From positions 17,965 through 81,964 of the forward strand of contig NZ_JALPZO010000045.1 of the NCBI RefSeq assembly GCF_023507745.1: a stretch of 64,000 nucleotides of DNA, written 5' to 3'. The translations under genes and the position numbers were made by a program. This document shows, piece by piece, positions 1 through 11,130 of the stretch. The DNA comes from Vreelandella olivaria (GTDB lineage Bacteria > Pseudomonadota > Gammaproteobacteria > Pseudomonadales > Halomonadaceae). Positions within the stretch are counted from its first letter, which is position 1. The number at the start of each line of letters is the position of its first letter. The notes beneath the pieces were generated by a model. It ran no database searches. It worked only from the letters and a program-made list of their open reading frames with translations, and was not told the DNA's origin.

Positions 1-9
1 CGATATAGC

Positions 10-1035
10 TCAGTTACTGCCAAGATGGTACTCGACGACGCCAAGCCACCCTAGCCCCTGGTAGGTTTCGTAGCCGGGAGTTTCTGCAAAGCTGACCAAT
101 TTATCCTCATGCTGATAGTAGCCGCGTGTAGCGTTGTTACGCTGTAATGGGTAGGTACTGCCGATATTGTCAGGCTGGGTATCCGCAATAACACGGTAAG
201 AGGCATCTAACAGCATCACTCGGCTTAACGCCCTCTCCTCCTCGGTAAGCCCAACACCTTCCACTACGTCTTGAGCCTGTGGCGCCCAGTCAAAGAAAAT
301 TCCCAACACACCTGTTGTCCTGCCATCGCGTTCGCCACCCTGGCGGATCGCCGTCGCGTAAGTCGCCACCGCCGCCTCGTTCAGCGCAGGGTTTTGCTCA
401 ATATCGGTGACCACAAACTCATCACCGTTGGCAGTTTTCATGGCACGCTTAAACCACTCAGTATCGGACACATTAATGCCCTTAACGCCGGGGTACTGAT
501 CCGGCCTTCCGTTGGCAATCACATTACCCTGCGCATCGGCCACCCATAAATCCAAATAGACGGTATACGAGCGTAAAATGGTGGCTAACCGTGAGCTGGC
601 ATGGCTGCAGCGCTGCTCACTGGGTGACTCAGCCACCTCGACCACCGCACTATCCGTCGCCCACCAGCGTACGTCACAGGAGCGCTCAAATAAATTGCGA
701 TCAATAATTTCGACGGCGTTCAACGCAATGTCAGTAAAACGCTGGCCACGGAATTCATTCATCATCGTAGAGCCTACCGTTTCAATACTCTCGGTATGCT
801 GCTCCACCTGCTGCCGGAAGTCTCGGGCAATCTCGTTGATGCCTCCCGATACCCGGCCCATCTCATGGGCAACCACTGCAAATGCCGCACCGCTACTGCC
901 AGCACGTGCGGCTTCAATACGAGCATTGAGCGCTAAGATCTCGGTTTCCTGCATGATTTTCTCAATCATGCCGATTTTTTCCCGGGTGATGGTAGCAATA
1001 TCAAACGCGAGTTCTAAAATATTTTTATCCTGCAT
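10..1035 (-). CDS. Soluble methyl-accepting chemotaxis-like protein with C-terminal Cache-type sensor
   Basis: The first ~90 residues carry a chemoreceptor signalling-tip signature (ETEILALNARIEAARAG followed by FAVVAHEM), the region that contacts CheA/CheW in methyl-accepting proteins. Only about 30 residues precede the tip, so the usual long N-terminal arm, HAMP domain and membrane helices are absent. The C-terminal ~200 residues resemble a Cache-like ligand domain (YLDLWVADAQGNVIANGRP, a DTEWFKRAM stretch, VLGIFFDW, and a second VMLLDASYRVIADT segment). No membrane segment or signal peptide is visible, so it is probably cytoplasmic. I start at the ATG at 1035 because AGAGGG lies just upstream; an upstream TTG at 1080 is possible but lacks such a site. 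Ligand unknown. Family call is fairly sure; chemotaxis versus another CheA-linked output is inference. Confidence 0.8.
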   Translation of the reverse strand: MQDKNILELAFDIATITREKIGMIEKIMQETEILALNARIEAARAGSSGAAFAVVAHEMGRVSGGINEIARDFRQQVEQHTESIETVGSTMMNEFRGQRFTDIALNAVEIIDRNLFERSCDVRWWATDSAVVEVAESPSEQRCSHASSRLATILRSYTVYLDLWVADAQGNVIANGRPDQYPGVKGINVSDTEWFKRAMKTANGDEFVVTDIEQNPALNEAAVATYATAIRQGGERDGRTTGVLGIFFDWAPQAQDVVEGVGLTEEERALSRVMLLDASYRVIADTQPDNIGSTYPLQRNNATRGYYQHEDKLVSFAETPGYETYQGLGWLGVVEYHLGSN

Positions 1036-1194
1036 AGACGCCCTCTTGGTGACATGGCAGCTGACAAACCTATCAGCCAACGCTTACTATTCAAGCAAGA
1101 TATACGCCAAACAAGCAAAGGTATACGCCAAGCCAGTGGAACTTATCCTATTGGCTATGTTCAGAAGAGTGTCAATTCAATCATGGAGGCTTTT

Positions 1195-1551
1195 ATGCCA
1201 CAGATGAATCGCGACCAGCGCAATGCCGCCTGGCAGGCAGCTAATCAATGGCGTGCCCGGGCAACACAAACTCAGCCTACCGGTTTAATGGGTAGCTTCA
1301 AGCTGTTGCTTACCTGGCTTGCGTTTGGCGTGTTAATGATTGTTGGTGTCGTACTCGGTCTGTTTTTCTTATTGGTTGGTTGGGCCATGATGCCCTTTGT
1401 ACGCCATAAAATGAAAAAGCGCATGGAGCAGATGCGTGCTGATCAAGCACAGGATATCGGCGGTGGTTACGCCAAACCGCATCAGCAGGCTAATCAATAC
1501 GATGCGCTTGAAGGCAGTTATGAAGTTAAAGACGACACACACCGCCCCTAA
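1195..1551 (+). CDS. Small membrane protein of unknown function
   Basis: This 118-residue protein is not one I recognise. Residues 1-30 are polar and rich in Gln/Ala/Arg. A long hydrophobic stretch follows (LLLTWLAFGVLMIVGVVLGL and on to LLVGWAMMPF), long enough for one or two membrane helices. A basic segment (RHKMKKRMEQMR) should lie on the cytoplasmic side, and the tail is polar and acidic. The ATG at 1195 is chosen because GGAGG sits five bases upstream; the ATG at 1183 overlaps that site. It is divergent from the chemoreceptor-like gene, with about 160 bp between the two starts for promoters in both directions. Confidence 0.65.
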   Translation: MPQMNRDQRNAAWQAANQWRARATQTQPTGLMGSFKLLLTWLAFGVLMIVGVVLGLFFLLVGWAMMPFVRHKMKKRMEQMRADQAQDIGGGYAKPHQQANQYDALEGSYEVKDDTHRP

Positions 1552-1602
1552 CTATTGCCTTCAGTTAGCTTAGTTATCTCGTCATTGCATTACTGGTTTA
1601 CG

Positions 1603-1629
1603 CAGGCACCGCCATCAAGGCGGTGCCTG
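1603..1629. repeat. Stem-loop spanning the stop codon of the AEC permease gene
   Basis: CAGGCACCGCC and GGCGGTGCCTG form a perfect 11-bp stem with a 5-nt loop. The loop contains the TGA stop (minus strand) of the permease gene. No T-run follows on either strand, so this looks more like an mRNA 3'-end stabilising hairpin or a weak convergent terminator than a canonical Rho-independent terminator. Confidence 0.6.
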
Positions 1630-2508
1630 GACCCAGACAAATATGGCTGCCAATGTTAATGGCATCACCACCAGGCTTCCCAAATTCCCAATAAGTACCA
1701 GCGATGCCACCTTCTGTGGCGCCAGCTTGTACTGTTCAGCCACCAAGTAATTGAGTACTGCCGGTGGTAGTGCAGCAAACACAAGCAACACCGCAGTTTG
1801 CAGGGGGTTTAAGGGCAGTACCCATATTAACGGTAGCGCGATGACCAACCCGGAAAGCGGGCAAAGCACCGCTCCCAACAATCCTGTTCGCCAGTCGCTA
1901 AAGTCGATATCCAGCAAACGGACACCCAGCGCGAAAAGCATCAGGGGGATACAAATCCCCCCAAGCATATGCATTGCCTCTAGCAGCCAGCCGGGTAGCG
2001 GCACCTCGCCTACATTGACCGCTAATCCCGTAAGACTCGCCGCTACAATCGGCATACGCAGCATCCGCCATAGCGAGGTCTTGGGGTCCAACAGGTAGAG
2101 ACCTACTGAGAAATGCAGCAACATTTCAATAATAAATACCACCACCGCCGCCGGTAGCACCTCTGGCCCAAAAGCAAGGACCAGTAAAGGCACTCCCATA
2201 TTGCCTGAGTTGTTAAACATCATTGGCGGCAGGAATACCTTTATATCAAGCGACAGCCATTTAGCCACTGGCCATAATACCAGCCCGGAACCCAAAACCA
2301 CCGCCACTGCCGCCGTGGCAAGCCAGGCATAATCCACCAGTGGCGCCTGGCGGTCAGCCAGTACCGCAAACACCAGCAACGGTACAAAAAGCTCCATATT
2401 AAGTGTGTTCAGGCTACGGATATCCGGCTTCCGGTATCGCCCGTAAACCGCTCCACACCCAGCAATTAAAAAGACCGGTAGCAATGTCGCCAGGATATGC
2501 CCGGTCAT
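1615..2508 (-). CDS. AEC (auxin efflux carrier) family permease
   Basis: A 297-residue integral membrane protein with about ten hydrophobic segments, typical in length for the AEC family. It has the family layout of two five-helix halves, with MMFNNSGNMGVPLLVLAFG in the first half matching the conserved Asn/Gly/Pro-rich element and PPAVLNYLVAEQY in the second. Bacterial members export or import small carboxylates or other organic anions; the substrate cannot be read from sequence. The gene stands alone on minus, separated from glnE by about 118 bp. The start is an ATG. Confidence 0.85.
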   Translation of the reverse strand: MTGHILATLLPVFLIAGCGAVYGRYRKPDIRSLNTLNMELFVPLLVFAVLADRQAPLVDYAWLATAAVAVVLGSGLVLWPVAKWLSLDIKVFLPPMMFNNSGNMGVPLLVLAFGPEVLPAAVVVFIIEMLLHFSVGLYLLDPKTSLWRMLRMPIVAASLTGLAVNVGEVPLPGWLLEAMHMLGGICIPLMLFALGVRLLDIDFSDWRTGLLGAVLCPLSGLVIALPLIWVLPLNPLQTAVLLVFAALPPAVLNYLVAEQYKLAPQKVASLVLIGNLGSLVVMPLTLAAIFVWVQAPP

Positions 2509-2626
2509 ACACTTGCCGCCCAGGGGCGTGATCCATTGTCATACAGTGCCAGCATCGCTCTCAGTTCCTTTTTGTTATCAGGCTATACTGCCTGCTGATG
2601 CTACTTAAAAAGCATTTGCCCGCCAA

Positions 2627-5596
2627 TCACGGTTCAACAAAACGCTGCCAAAGTGCTATGACAATGTCACGATGCGCCTGAAACTCTGCTGCATTCACAC
2701 TCGCTTTCCCCCCCGTTAACGCGGCACGATGGGTACGGCTTCGGTAGGCAAGGTAAGCTTCTCGCAGTTGCGCTGCTTCTGCCTGGCGGATATGACCACT
2801 CTCGGCGAGCGTTTCCAAAATACGGATATTATCGCTATGGGTAATGAGAGCTGGCGTTTTATGCGCCAGTGCCAGTACCGCGTACTGGCAGAGAAACTCG
2901 ATATCCACCATGCCGCCCGCATCATGTTTCAGGTTAAAGGCCCCCCCCTGGCTGTCATCATGCTGCCCTTTTGTCCCCAGATGATCACGCATCTTATGCC
3001 GCATGCTCACCACATCATCGCGTAGCGTTTGAGGGTCACGCTCACGGCGCAGCATATCGCCACGAATTTCGTTAAACCTGGCCGCGAGGGCTATATTACC
3101 TGCCACAACACGCGCACGTACCAGGGCTTGATGTTCCCAGGTCCAGGCACTTTGGCGTTGATACTCTTCAAAGGCCGCCAACGAGGTAACCAGCAGACCC
3201 GCATTGCCTGACGGGCGCAGGCGCATATCTACTTCATACAGGCTGCCCGCCGGGGTCACAGCGGTTAATAAGTGAATAATGCGTTGCCCCAAACGGGTAA
3301 AGAACACCGGGGTATCCAATGGCCGGGGACCGTTGGTGCTGCCTTTACCGTCATGGTTGTGAAGAAACACCAAATCCAAATCAGAGCTATAGCCAAGTTC
3401 AATACCACCCAGCTTGCCGTAGCCAATAATCAGAAACGCCGGTTCCTGGGCATTCAGCCCTTCCGGCACACCGTGTTTACGGGTGATATGTTTCCACGCC
3501 ATGGTCAGCACGGCATCCAGGATGACTTCCGCGATATAGGTTAAGTAATCGCTCACCTTCATGAGATGGCGTGTACCAGCAACATCTGACGCAGCGACAT
3601 GCAATATCTGTGCATGCTTGAATACCCGCAGGGCTTCCAATTGTGCCTCTTCATCGTCTTCCGGTATACGGTTCAGGGTTTGGCGCAATTCATCGGCAAG
3701 GCGTGCCTTATCTGCGGGTGTATATAGCGTTTCGGGCGTTAGTAGTTCGTCCAGCAGAATCGGGTAGCGTGCCAGTTGCTCGGCAATCCATGGACTGGCC
3801 GAGCAAAGCCGCATAAGGTGCTCAAGAGCATGGGGGTTCTCACGCAGTAACGCGAGGTAAGCGGTACGACGCAGCACTGATTCTATCAGTGGCTGTACCC
3901 TGGCAAGGGCAGTATCGGGTGTCTCATTTTCTGCGGTAGCATCAAGTAATAGCGGCATCAATGCATCCAGCCGCTCATAGCCAATCCGCTGCATGCTTTG
4001 TACCTGGCGGGAGTGATAGAGGCTATACAGCCGTTTCAGTGCTTTCTCCGGCTCATGAAAACCAGCATTAGCCAAATGATTCAGAGCCTCTTCCTGCTCC
4101 AGCTCACCGCGCCACAGTAAGCGCCACTCGGCCAAGCCAAGACATGCATCGTCGTTAGCTTCTTCAACATCCTCTTCAGGGTCGGAGATCACCGCATCAA
4201 AGTGCTGTCGTACCCTTTGGCGCACTTCATCCAGCTGCGCCACCAAGGCAGGCCAGTCCTCGTGGCCCATGGCAAAGGCTACCCGTTCCCGGTCGATATC
4301 ATCGGTTGGCAGTGTTTGGGTCTGACGGTCTTCCAGGGTTTGCAGGGCGTGCTCAACATCACGTAAGAAGGCGTAATCCGGCAATAGCTCATCCACGATG
4401 GTTTGGGGTAGCAGGCCCAGCGCGGGTAACCGGTTTAGGGCAGTGTGCAGTGAGGTTACCTGGAGTTCGGTATCACGTCCTCCGCGGATCAGTTGAAATG
4501 CCTGTACGACGAACTCAACCTCGCGAATGCCTCCAGGGCCCAGCTTTATATTGCTCAGCATGCCTTTACGTTTGACTTCCCGGTTGATCATCGCCTTAAG
4601 CTCACGCAGCGACTCAATAGCCCCAAAATCCAGGTAACGGCGATAAACAAAGGGCTTTAAGCTTGCGAGCAATTCATACCCGGCATCCAGATCACCGGCA
4701 ACCGGGCGCGCCTTTAGCATCGCGTAACGCTCCCACTCCCGGCCCTGATCCTGATAGTAGCTGGAAAGCATTGAGAAACTGCCTACCAGTGGGCCACCAT
4801 CCCCTAGTGGGCGTAATCGCATATCCACGCGAAATGCAAAACCGTCGGCGGTCATGGCATCCAGCGCTGCAATCAATCGCTGTCCCAGCTTGGTATAGTA
4901 CTCCTGATGCTCAAGGGGTTTACGCCCCCCTTCGGTCTCCCCCTTTTCCGGGAATGCAAAAATCAGGTCAATGTCCGACGAAAGATTAAGCTCGCCCGCT
5001 CCCAACTTACCCATTCCCAGCACCACCAAACGCTGGGGGGAACCATCATAGCGGGTCGCTGGTGTTCCCCAGCGAGGAGCATAAAAGCGTTCCAGCCAGT
5101 CTAGCGCTACCTCGATACATACTTCGGCCAGCCATGTCACCGCCTGGGCGGTATCCCACATGGTGTAACCTGGGGGACGGTTAAGGTCGCGCCATACGAT
5201 GCCCAGCATGCGGGCACGGCGAAAGCGACGGATAATCCGCTGCATCGCCTCTTCCTCATCAGCGTCTTCAAGCGCCTCCTGCAACCAGCACACCTGTTCA
5301 TCCTTGGCGGGCGTGGCGTCAAGCTCACCTGCAACATCAAGCTCTACCAGCCAGTGAGGAAAACGCGTTAACGTATCCAGAGCAAAGGTCGATACAGCAA
5401 GTACCCTGGCTAACGCCTCCCGGCGCACTTCAGAAAGTGCCTCCCAACTGTTAGAGGGCAGCGATTGGTTTGTCATCGACGCAATATTATCGGCTTGCTC
5501 AAGCGCATCACTTAGACGCTGCCAAGCCTTCTGCGTAACAGGCACCAACACCGGAGGCAGTGTCGCGCTGGGTAAAAACGTATCGTTCAATTGCAT
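2627..5596 (-). CDS. glnE: Bifunctional glutamine synthetase adenylyltransferase/deadenylase
   Basis: GlnE attaches and removes AMP on glutamine synthetase in response to PII and glutamine, setting nitrogen assimilation. The protein (989 residues from the chosen start) has two nucleotidyltransferase domains. The N-terminal deadenylase domain has GMGKLGAGELNLSSDIDLIF near residue 194, and the C-terminal adenylylase domain has GYGKLGGIELGYSSDLDLVF near residue 720. GPGGIREVEFVVQ and the matching C-terminal AGGMVDIEFLCQ are the expected partner motifs. The longest frame opens at GTG 5617, but a GAGG lies five bases before the second of two tandem ATGs, so 5596 is preferred. Nearby genes are unrelated housekeeping genes. 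Identification is secure. Confidence 0.97.
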   Translation of the reverse strand: MQLNDTFLPSATLPPVLVPVTQKAWQRLSDALEQADNIASMTNQSLPSNSWEALSEVRREALARVLAVSTFALDTLTRFPHWLVELDVAGELDATPAKDEQVCWLQEALEDADEEEAMQRIIRRFRRARMLGIVWRDLNRPPGYTMWDTAQAVTWLAEVCIEVALDWLERFYAPRWGTPATRYDGSPQRLVVLGMGKLGAGELNLSSDIDLIFAFPEKGETEGGRKPLEHQEYYTKLGQRLIAALDAMTADGFAFRVDMRLRPLGDGGPLVGSFSMLSSYYQDQGREWERYAMLKARPVAGDLDAGYELLASLKPFVYRRYLDFGAIESLRELKAMINREVKRKGMLSNIKLGPGGIREVEFVVQAFQLIRGGRDTELQVTSLHTALNRLPALGLLPQTIVDELLPDYAFLRDVEHALQTLEDRQTQTLPTDDIDRERVAFAMGHEDWPALVAQLDEVRQRVRQHFDAVISDPEEDVEEANDDACLGLAEWRLLWRGELEQEEALNHLANAGFHEPEKALKRLYSLYHSRQVQSMQRIGYERLDALMPLLLDATAENETPDTALARVQPLIESVLRRTAYLALLRENPHALEHLMRLCSASPWIAEQLARYPILLDELLTPETLYTPADKARLADELRQTLNRIPEDDEEAQLEALRVFKHAQILHVAASDVAGTRHLMKVSDYLTYIAEVILDAVLTMAWKHITRKHGVPEGLNAQEPAFLIIGYGKLGGIELGYSSDLDLVFLHNHDGKGSTNGPRPLDTPVFFTRLGQRIIHLLTAVTPAGSLYEVDMRLRPSGNAGLLVTSLAAFEEYQRQSAWTWEHQALVRARVVAGNIALAARFNEIRGDMLRRERDPQTLRDDVVSMRHKMRDHLGTKGQHDDSQGGAFNLKHDAGGMVDIEFLCQYAVLALAHKTPALITHSDNIRILETLAESGHIRQAEAAQLREAYLAYRSRTHRAALTGGKASVNAAEFQAHRDIVIALWQRFVEP

Positions 5597-5664
5597 CATC
5601 ACCTCACTACCAAGCACGTTGCGTAGCTGTTAAGAGCCGGTGCTGTTTAAAGGTGGCTGAACAC

Positions 5665-6036
5665 TTAGCCAAAGAATTTTTGCCAGGCTAGTAGCCCCCA
5701 TGTCAGGCCAGCCATAATCAGCGACAGCATAACTGCCGCCGATCCAATATCTTTTGCCCGCCCGGAAAGCTCGTGGTGCTCAGTACCGATACGATCCACA
5801 ACGTTTTCAATAGCACTGTTAAGCAGCTCCACAATGAGCACCAGAAACAGGCTGCCAACCAATACCAACCAGCTTATCGGCGTGTCAGCGATCCACCAGG
5901 CCAAGGGTAGCATGATCGCTGCGATCACCACTTCCTGACGAAAAGCCGTCTCATTTCTAAATGCAGCTTTCAGCCCTTTCCACGAGTAGCGCGTGGAGTG
6001 CACCAGATGCGTTATCCCTGTATGCCTTGACTTCAT
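5665..6036 (-). CDS. dgkA: Diacylglycerol kinase (prokaryotic DgkA type)
   Basis: A 123-residue inner-membrane protein, the normal DgkA size. It phosphorylates diacylglycerol released during osmoregulated-glucan and lipopolysaccharide modification and returns it to phospholipid synthesis. The active-site region is intact: FRNETAFRQE near the N-terminus, VELLNSAIENVVDR with its catalytic Glu, and HELSGRAKDIGSAAV. Three hydrophobic helices are visible. It sits between glnE and dacB on the same strand, about 47 bp before the glnE frame. Confidence 0.96.
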   Translation of the reverse strand: MKSRHTGITHLVHSTRYSWKGLKAAFRNETAFRQEVVIAAIMLPLAWWIADTPISWLVLVGSLFLVLIVELLNSAIENVVDRIGTEHHELSGRAKDIGSAAVMLSLIMAGLTWGLLAWQKFFG

Positions 6037-6067
6037 GCACGTTGCCCATTCTGCGAATAGTAAGTCG

Positions 6068-7546
6068 TTAATTAGCCAGTATCATCTCGTCCAAATCCAG
6101 CGATAGCGGGTCAAGCACTTCAGGCCAGCTAAGGTATGGCGTACTGCCGCTACCGTTGACCAGAACAGTAAACACCCCCCAGCGCCCCTGGGCAGTTCGG
6201 AAGTACCCCGCCGCGGCACGCACAGCAAACGGCTGATTCAAGGTACCGGTTTTCAGCATGACATGGTTCTGAAACGTGGGCGAACCCCGACGGATAAAAC
6301 GCATCACCCCGTTGGCGGGCGACTGAAAAGATGCCACGTAGCTTGGAAAAAGCGCACTTTGGCGAAACATGTCCTCCAGCATAACGTTTACACCATGCGC
6401 CGAGGTGCGATTATCCGTGGTTAGCCCACTACCGCTATGTAACGTAACCGGCCCATGCCCCGGCAGACTCTGAACATAAGCTTCAATCGCCTGGCCAGCC
6501 TGACGCAGTTGCGCCTGCGGTGTTTCCACCAGATTAAGCGCTAATACGTCAGCCATATAGTTATTGGAGTAATTCATGGTACGCAGCAACAGTTCCTGCA
6601 GTGGTTGACTGTCTACAGCGGCCAAACGTTGAGCATTACTGGGGGGGCGCGTGGAGCTGACGCGCCAGGGGTCACGCACGATTATGCCTGCCTGGTTCAA
6701 CATGCTGAGCAGTACCTGGGCGGTTTTTTCTGCGGCATCCCCTGCCCCACGATAAATATCCCTGGCAGTTGCATTGGTGGAAATCTGACCACTAAGACGC
6801 ATCACATCCCCCCGCTCGTCGGTAATGCGCTCGGCGCTGATTTCCGTGCCGCTGTTCGCGGGGCGGGTAACGACTTGGTTATCAATATTAATCAATGGCT
6901 GCTGACTATCGCACAGCCCCACACGGGCGGGTTCACCGGGCGTTACGGCGGGTGCCACGTTGACGCACCAGGCACCGAAATTCACCCCAGCCGAGGTTAG
7001 CGGTGCACTGTAGGTATTGGTCACCCGGGTGCGGGCATTGCAACGGTCAGTGGTAATACACTCAACAGGGCCAAAGCGCCACTGGCTAACCACCAAAGCA
7101 CCATCCACCTCTTGTACGCCAGCCAGTTGCAGACGCTGCGCCAGGCGCCACAAATCTTCTGTCGTTAGCCCTGGATCCCCACCACCTTCGAAGACCAGAT
7201 CACCGCGTAACACCCCATTATCAATACTGCCGGTACTAACCAACTGGCTGGTAAAGCGATGTTGAGGCCCAAAACGACGGAGCACAGCCGCAGCCAGATA
7301 CGCTTTGGTAACGGATGCGGGCGATAGCTGGCTATCAGGGTTAAGGCTACCCAGCAAAGCGTTGCTGCCGGTATCAGCATCCAACAAACGCGCCTCGGCA
7401 CTAATGGAAAAGCCTTTATTTTGCAGCTGGCCCAAGCGGCTAAAGTCGGCAAATAGGGCCGAACTTACACACAACGTGGCGGTGGCCACACAAAACACAA
7501 AGGCACCACGCAACAAACCTACGGGGAATTTGAAGAAGTGCGTCAT
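6068..7546 (-). CDS. dacB: D-alanyl-D-alanine carboxypeptidase/endopeptidase (PBP4 type)
   Basis: A periplasmic class-C penicillin-binding protein that trims peptidoglycan peptides and cuts cross-links. It begins with a signal peptide (hydrophobic stretch ending at VSSALFA). The three catalytic motifs are present: SVTK (SxxK, acyl-enzyme Ser) near residue 79, SNN (SxN) near residue 330, and KTG in VMLKTGTL near residue 435. The long insert between the first two motifs and the 492-residue length fit the PBP4 family. It starts at ATG 7546 with GGAGCG upstream and overlaps the preceding methyltransferase gene by four bases, implying translational coupling. Confidence 0.95.
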   Translation of the reverse strand: MTHFFKFPVGLLRGAFVFCVATATLCVSSALFADFSRLGQLQNKGFSISAEARLLDADTGSNALLGSLNPDSQLSPASVTKAYLAAAVLRRFGPQHRFTSQLVSTGSIDNGVLRGDLVFEGGGDPGLTTEDLWRLAQRLQLAGVQEVDGALVVSQWRFGPVECITTDRCNARTRVTNTYSAPLTSAGVNFGAWCVNVAPAVTPGEPARVGLCDSQQPLINIDNQVVTRPANSGTEISAERITDERGDVMRLSGQISTNATARDIYRGAGDAAEKTAQVLLSMLNQAGIIVRDPWRVSSTRPPSNAQRLAAVDSQPLQELLLRTMNYSNNYMADVLALNLVETPQAQLRQAGQAIEAYVQSLPGHGPVTLHSGSGLTTDNRTSAHGVNVMLEDMFRQSALFPSYVASFQSPANGVMRFIRRGSPTFQNHVMLKTGTLNQPFAVRAAAGYFRTAQGRWGVFTVLVNGSGSTPYLSWPEVLDPLSLDLDEMILAN

Positions 7547-8208
7547 GTTCGCTCCAGTTCAATGCATAAACGCCACAACGTTTGGCCACTTTGATCATAT
7601 TTTGCTTCAAAGGGCGTCAAATAGTCATCACCAGGTGAAAATGTGACCACCTCTGCTTGCTTGCCTGTCACCAGGGCTAGCGCATACGCAAACTCTTCCA
7701 CGTATAGCTGCCAGTTGGAACGCACTTCCAGCCGCCCGCCCAACGCCAGCAGTGTGGGGAAAACAGGGTGTCCATGCCAGCGCATTTTAAGATGTCCCGC
7801 CTTGGGATAAGGATTGGGATACAACAAGTAGTGGCGTTCCAGCCCCCAGCCTGCCTGCTCTGCCAAACGCCAAAAATCCACTAGATCCGCCCGTATCAAC
7901 AGCGCATTGTCGGGCAGTTTTCCGTGATCCTTCCCCAGGCGCTCTGCACTACGGTCAACCCCAATTACCGAATGTTCAGGGAACTGCTCGGCCAAACGGC
8001 GGGTCGAAAGCCCCACTCCGCAGCCTGCGTCCAGAATAAGGGGCGCCTGGCGCTGTTGATACCATGCATTGGCCTGCTTAAATGCCTGCAGGGTATGATC
8101 GGCAATCGGTTTGCGCAGCGGATGCGCTAATGCACGTGCCACTCTTCGTTCCACATCGTGGTGAGGGCCTGGCTGGTTGGAAACCACCTGTCGAGAATTA
8201 TGCTGCAT
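7543..8208 (-). CDS. TrmB-family tRNA (guanine-N7-)-methyltransferase-like protein
   Basis: A 221-residue SAM-dependent methyltransferase. LILDAGCGVGLSTRRLAEQFP is the SAM-binding glycine loop and VIGVDRSAERL follows as motif II. YPNPYPKAGHLKMRWHGHPVF corresponds to the TrmB signature (usually FPDPWPKKRHHKRR), and TPFEAKYDQSG matches the conserved C-terminal TxFE element. The signature deviates enough that it may be a paralogue, so I withhold the symbol. TrmB makes m7G46 in tRNA variable loops. It lies upstream of and overlaps dacB by four bases. Confidence 0.82.
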   Translation of the reverse strand: MQHNSRQVVSNQPGPHHDVERRVARALAHPLRKPIADHTLQAFKQANAWYQQRQAPLILDAGCGVGLSTRRLAEQFPEHSVIGVDRSAERLGKDHGKLPDNALLIRADLVDFWRLAEQAGWGLERHYLLYPNPYPKAGHLKMRWHGHPVFPTLLALGGRLEVRSNWQLYVEEFAYALALVTGKQAEVVTFSPGDDYLTPFEAKYDQSGQTLWRLCIELERT

Positions 8209-8391
8209 GCCATCCCCTGCTAGAAAAAAGGCGTGATTCTACCAGTCTCCCGCGTGTCCGGCATGACGCCGTTGCATACCCGGTGCTATGATCACGCTCG
8301 AGATATCTATTAAGTGCAGATGAGTAATGCAATTCACCATGTATCTGCCAATAACTGTTACTACAAACCACCGCACCACGAGGAACCCGGC

Positions 8392-10793
<2,402 letters not shown>

Positions 10794-10860
10794 CCATCGA
10801 CATTGTTGAGTAAAACACTCGGGTATCCAGCGGGTATCCGGGTGAGCCAGCCATTCGTGA

Positions 10861-11118
<258 letters not shown>

Positions 11119-11130
11119 CGCCACTACAGC

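Noticed and set aside
271..549. Open frame opposite the chemoreceptor-like gene
   Set aside because: It is fully antisense to a gene with clear family motifs and has no signature or ribosome site of its own.
578..1207. 209-codon plus-strand frame
   Set aside because: It is antisense to the signalling domain and overlaps the small membrane protein gene in another frame; no recognisable protein.
10830..10850. Direct repeat of GGGTATCC before the ferredoxin gene
   Set aside because: Only two 8-base copies; likely chance in a short intergenic gap.
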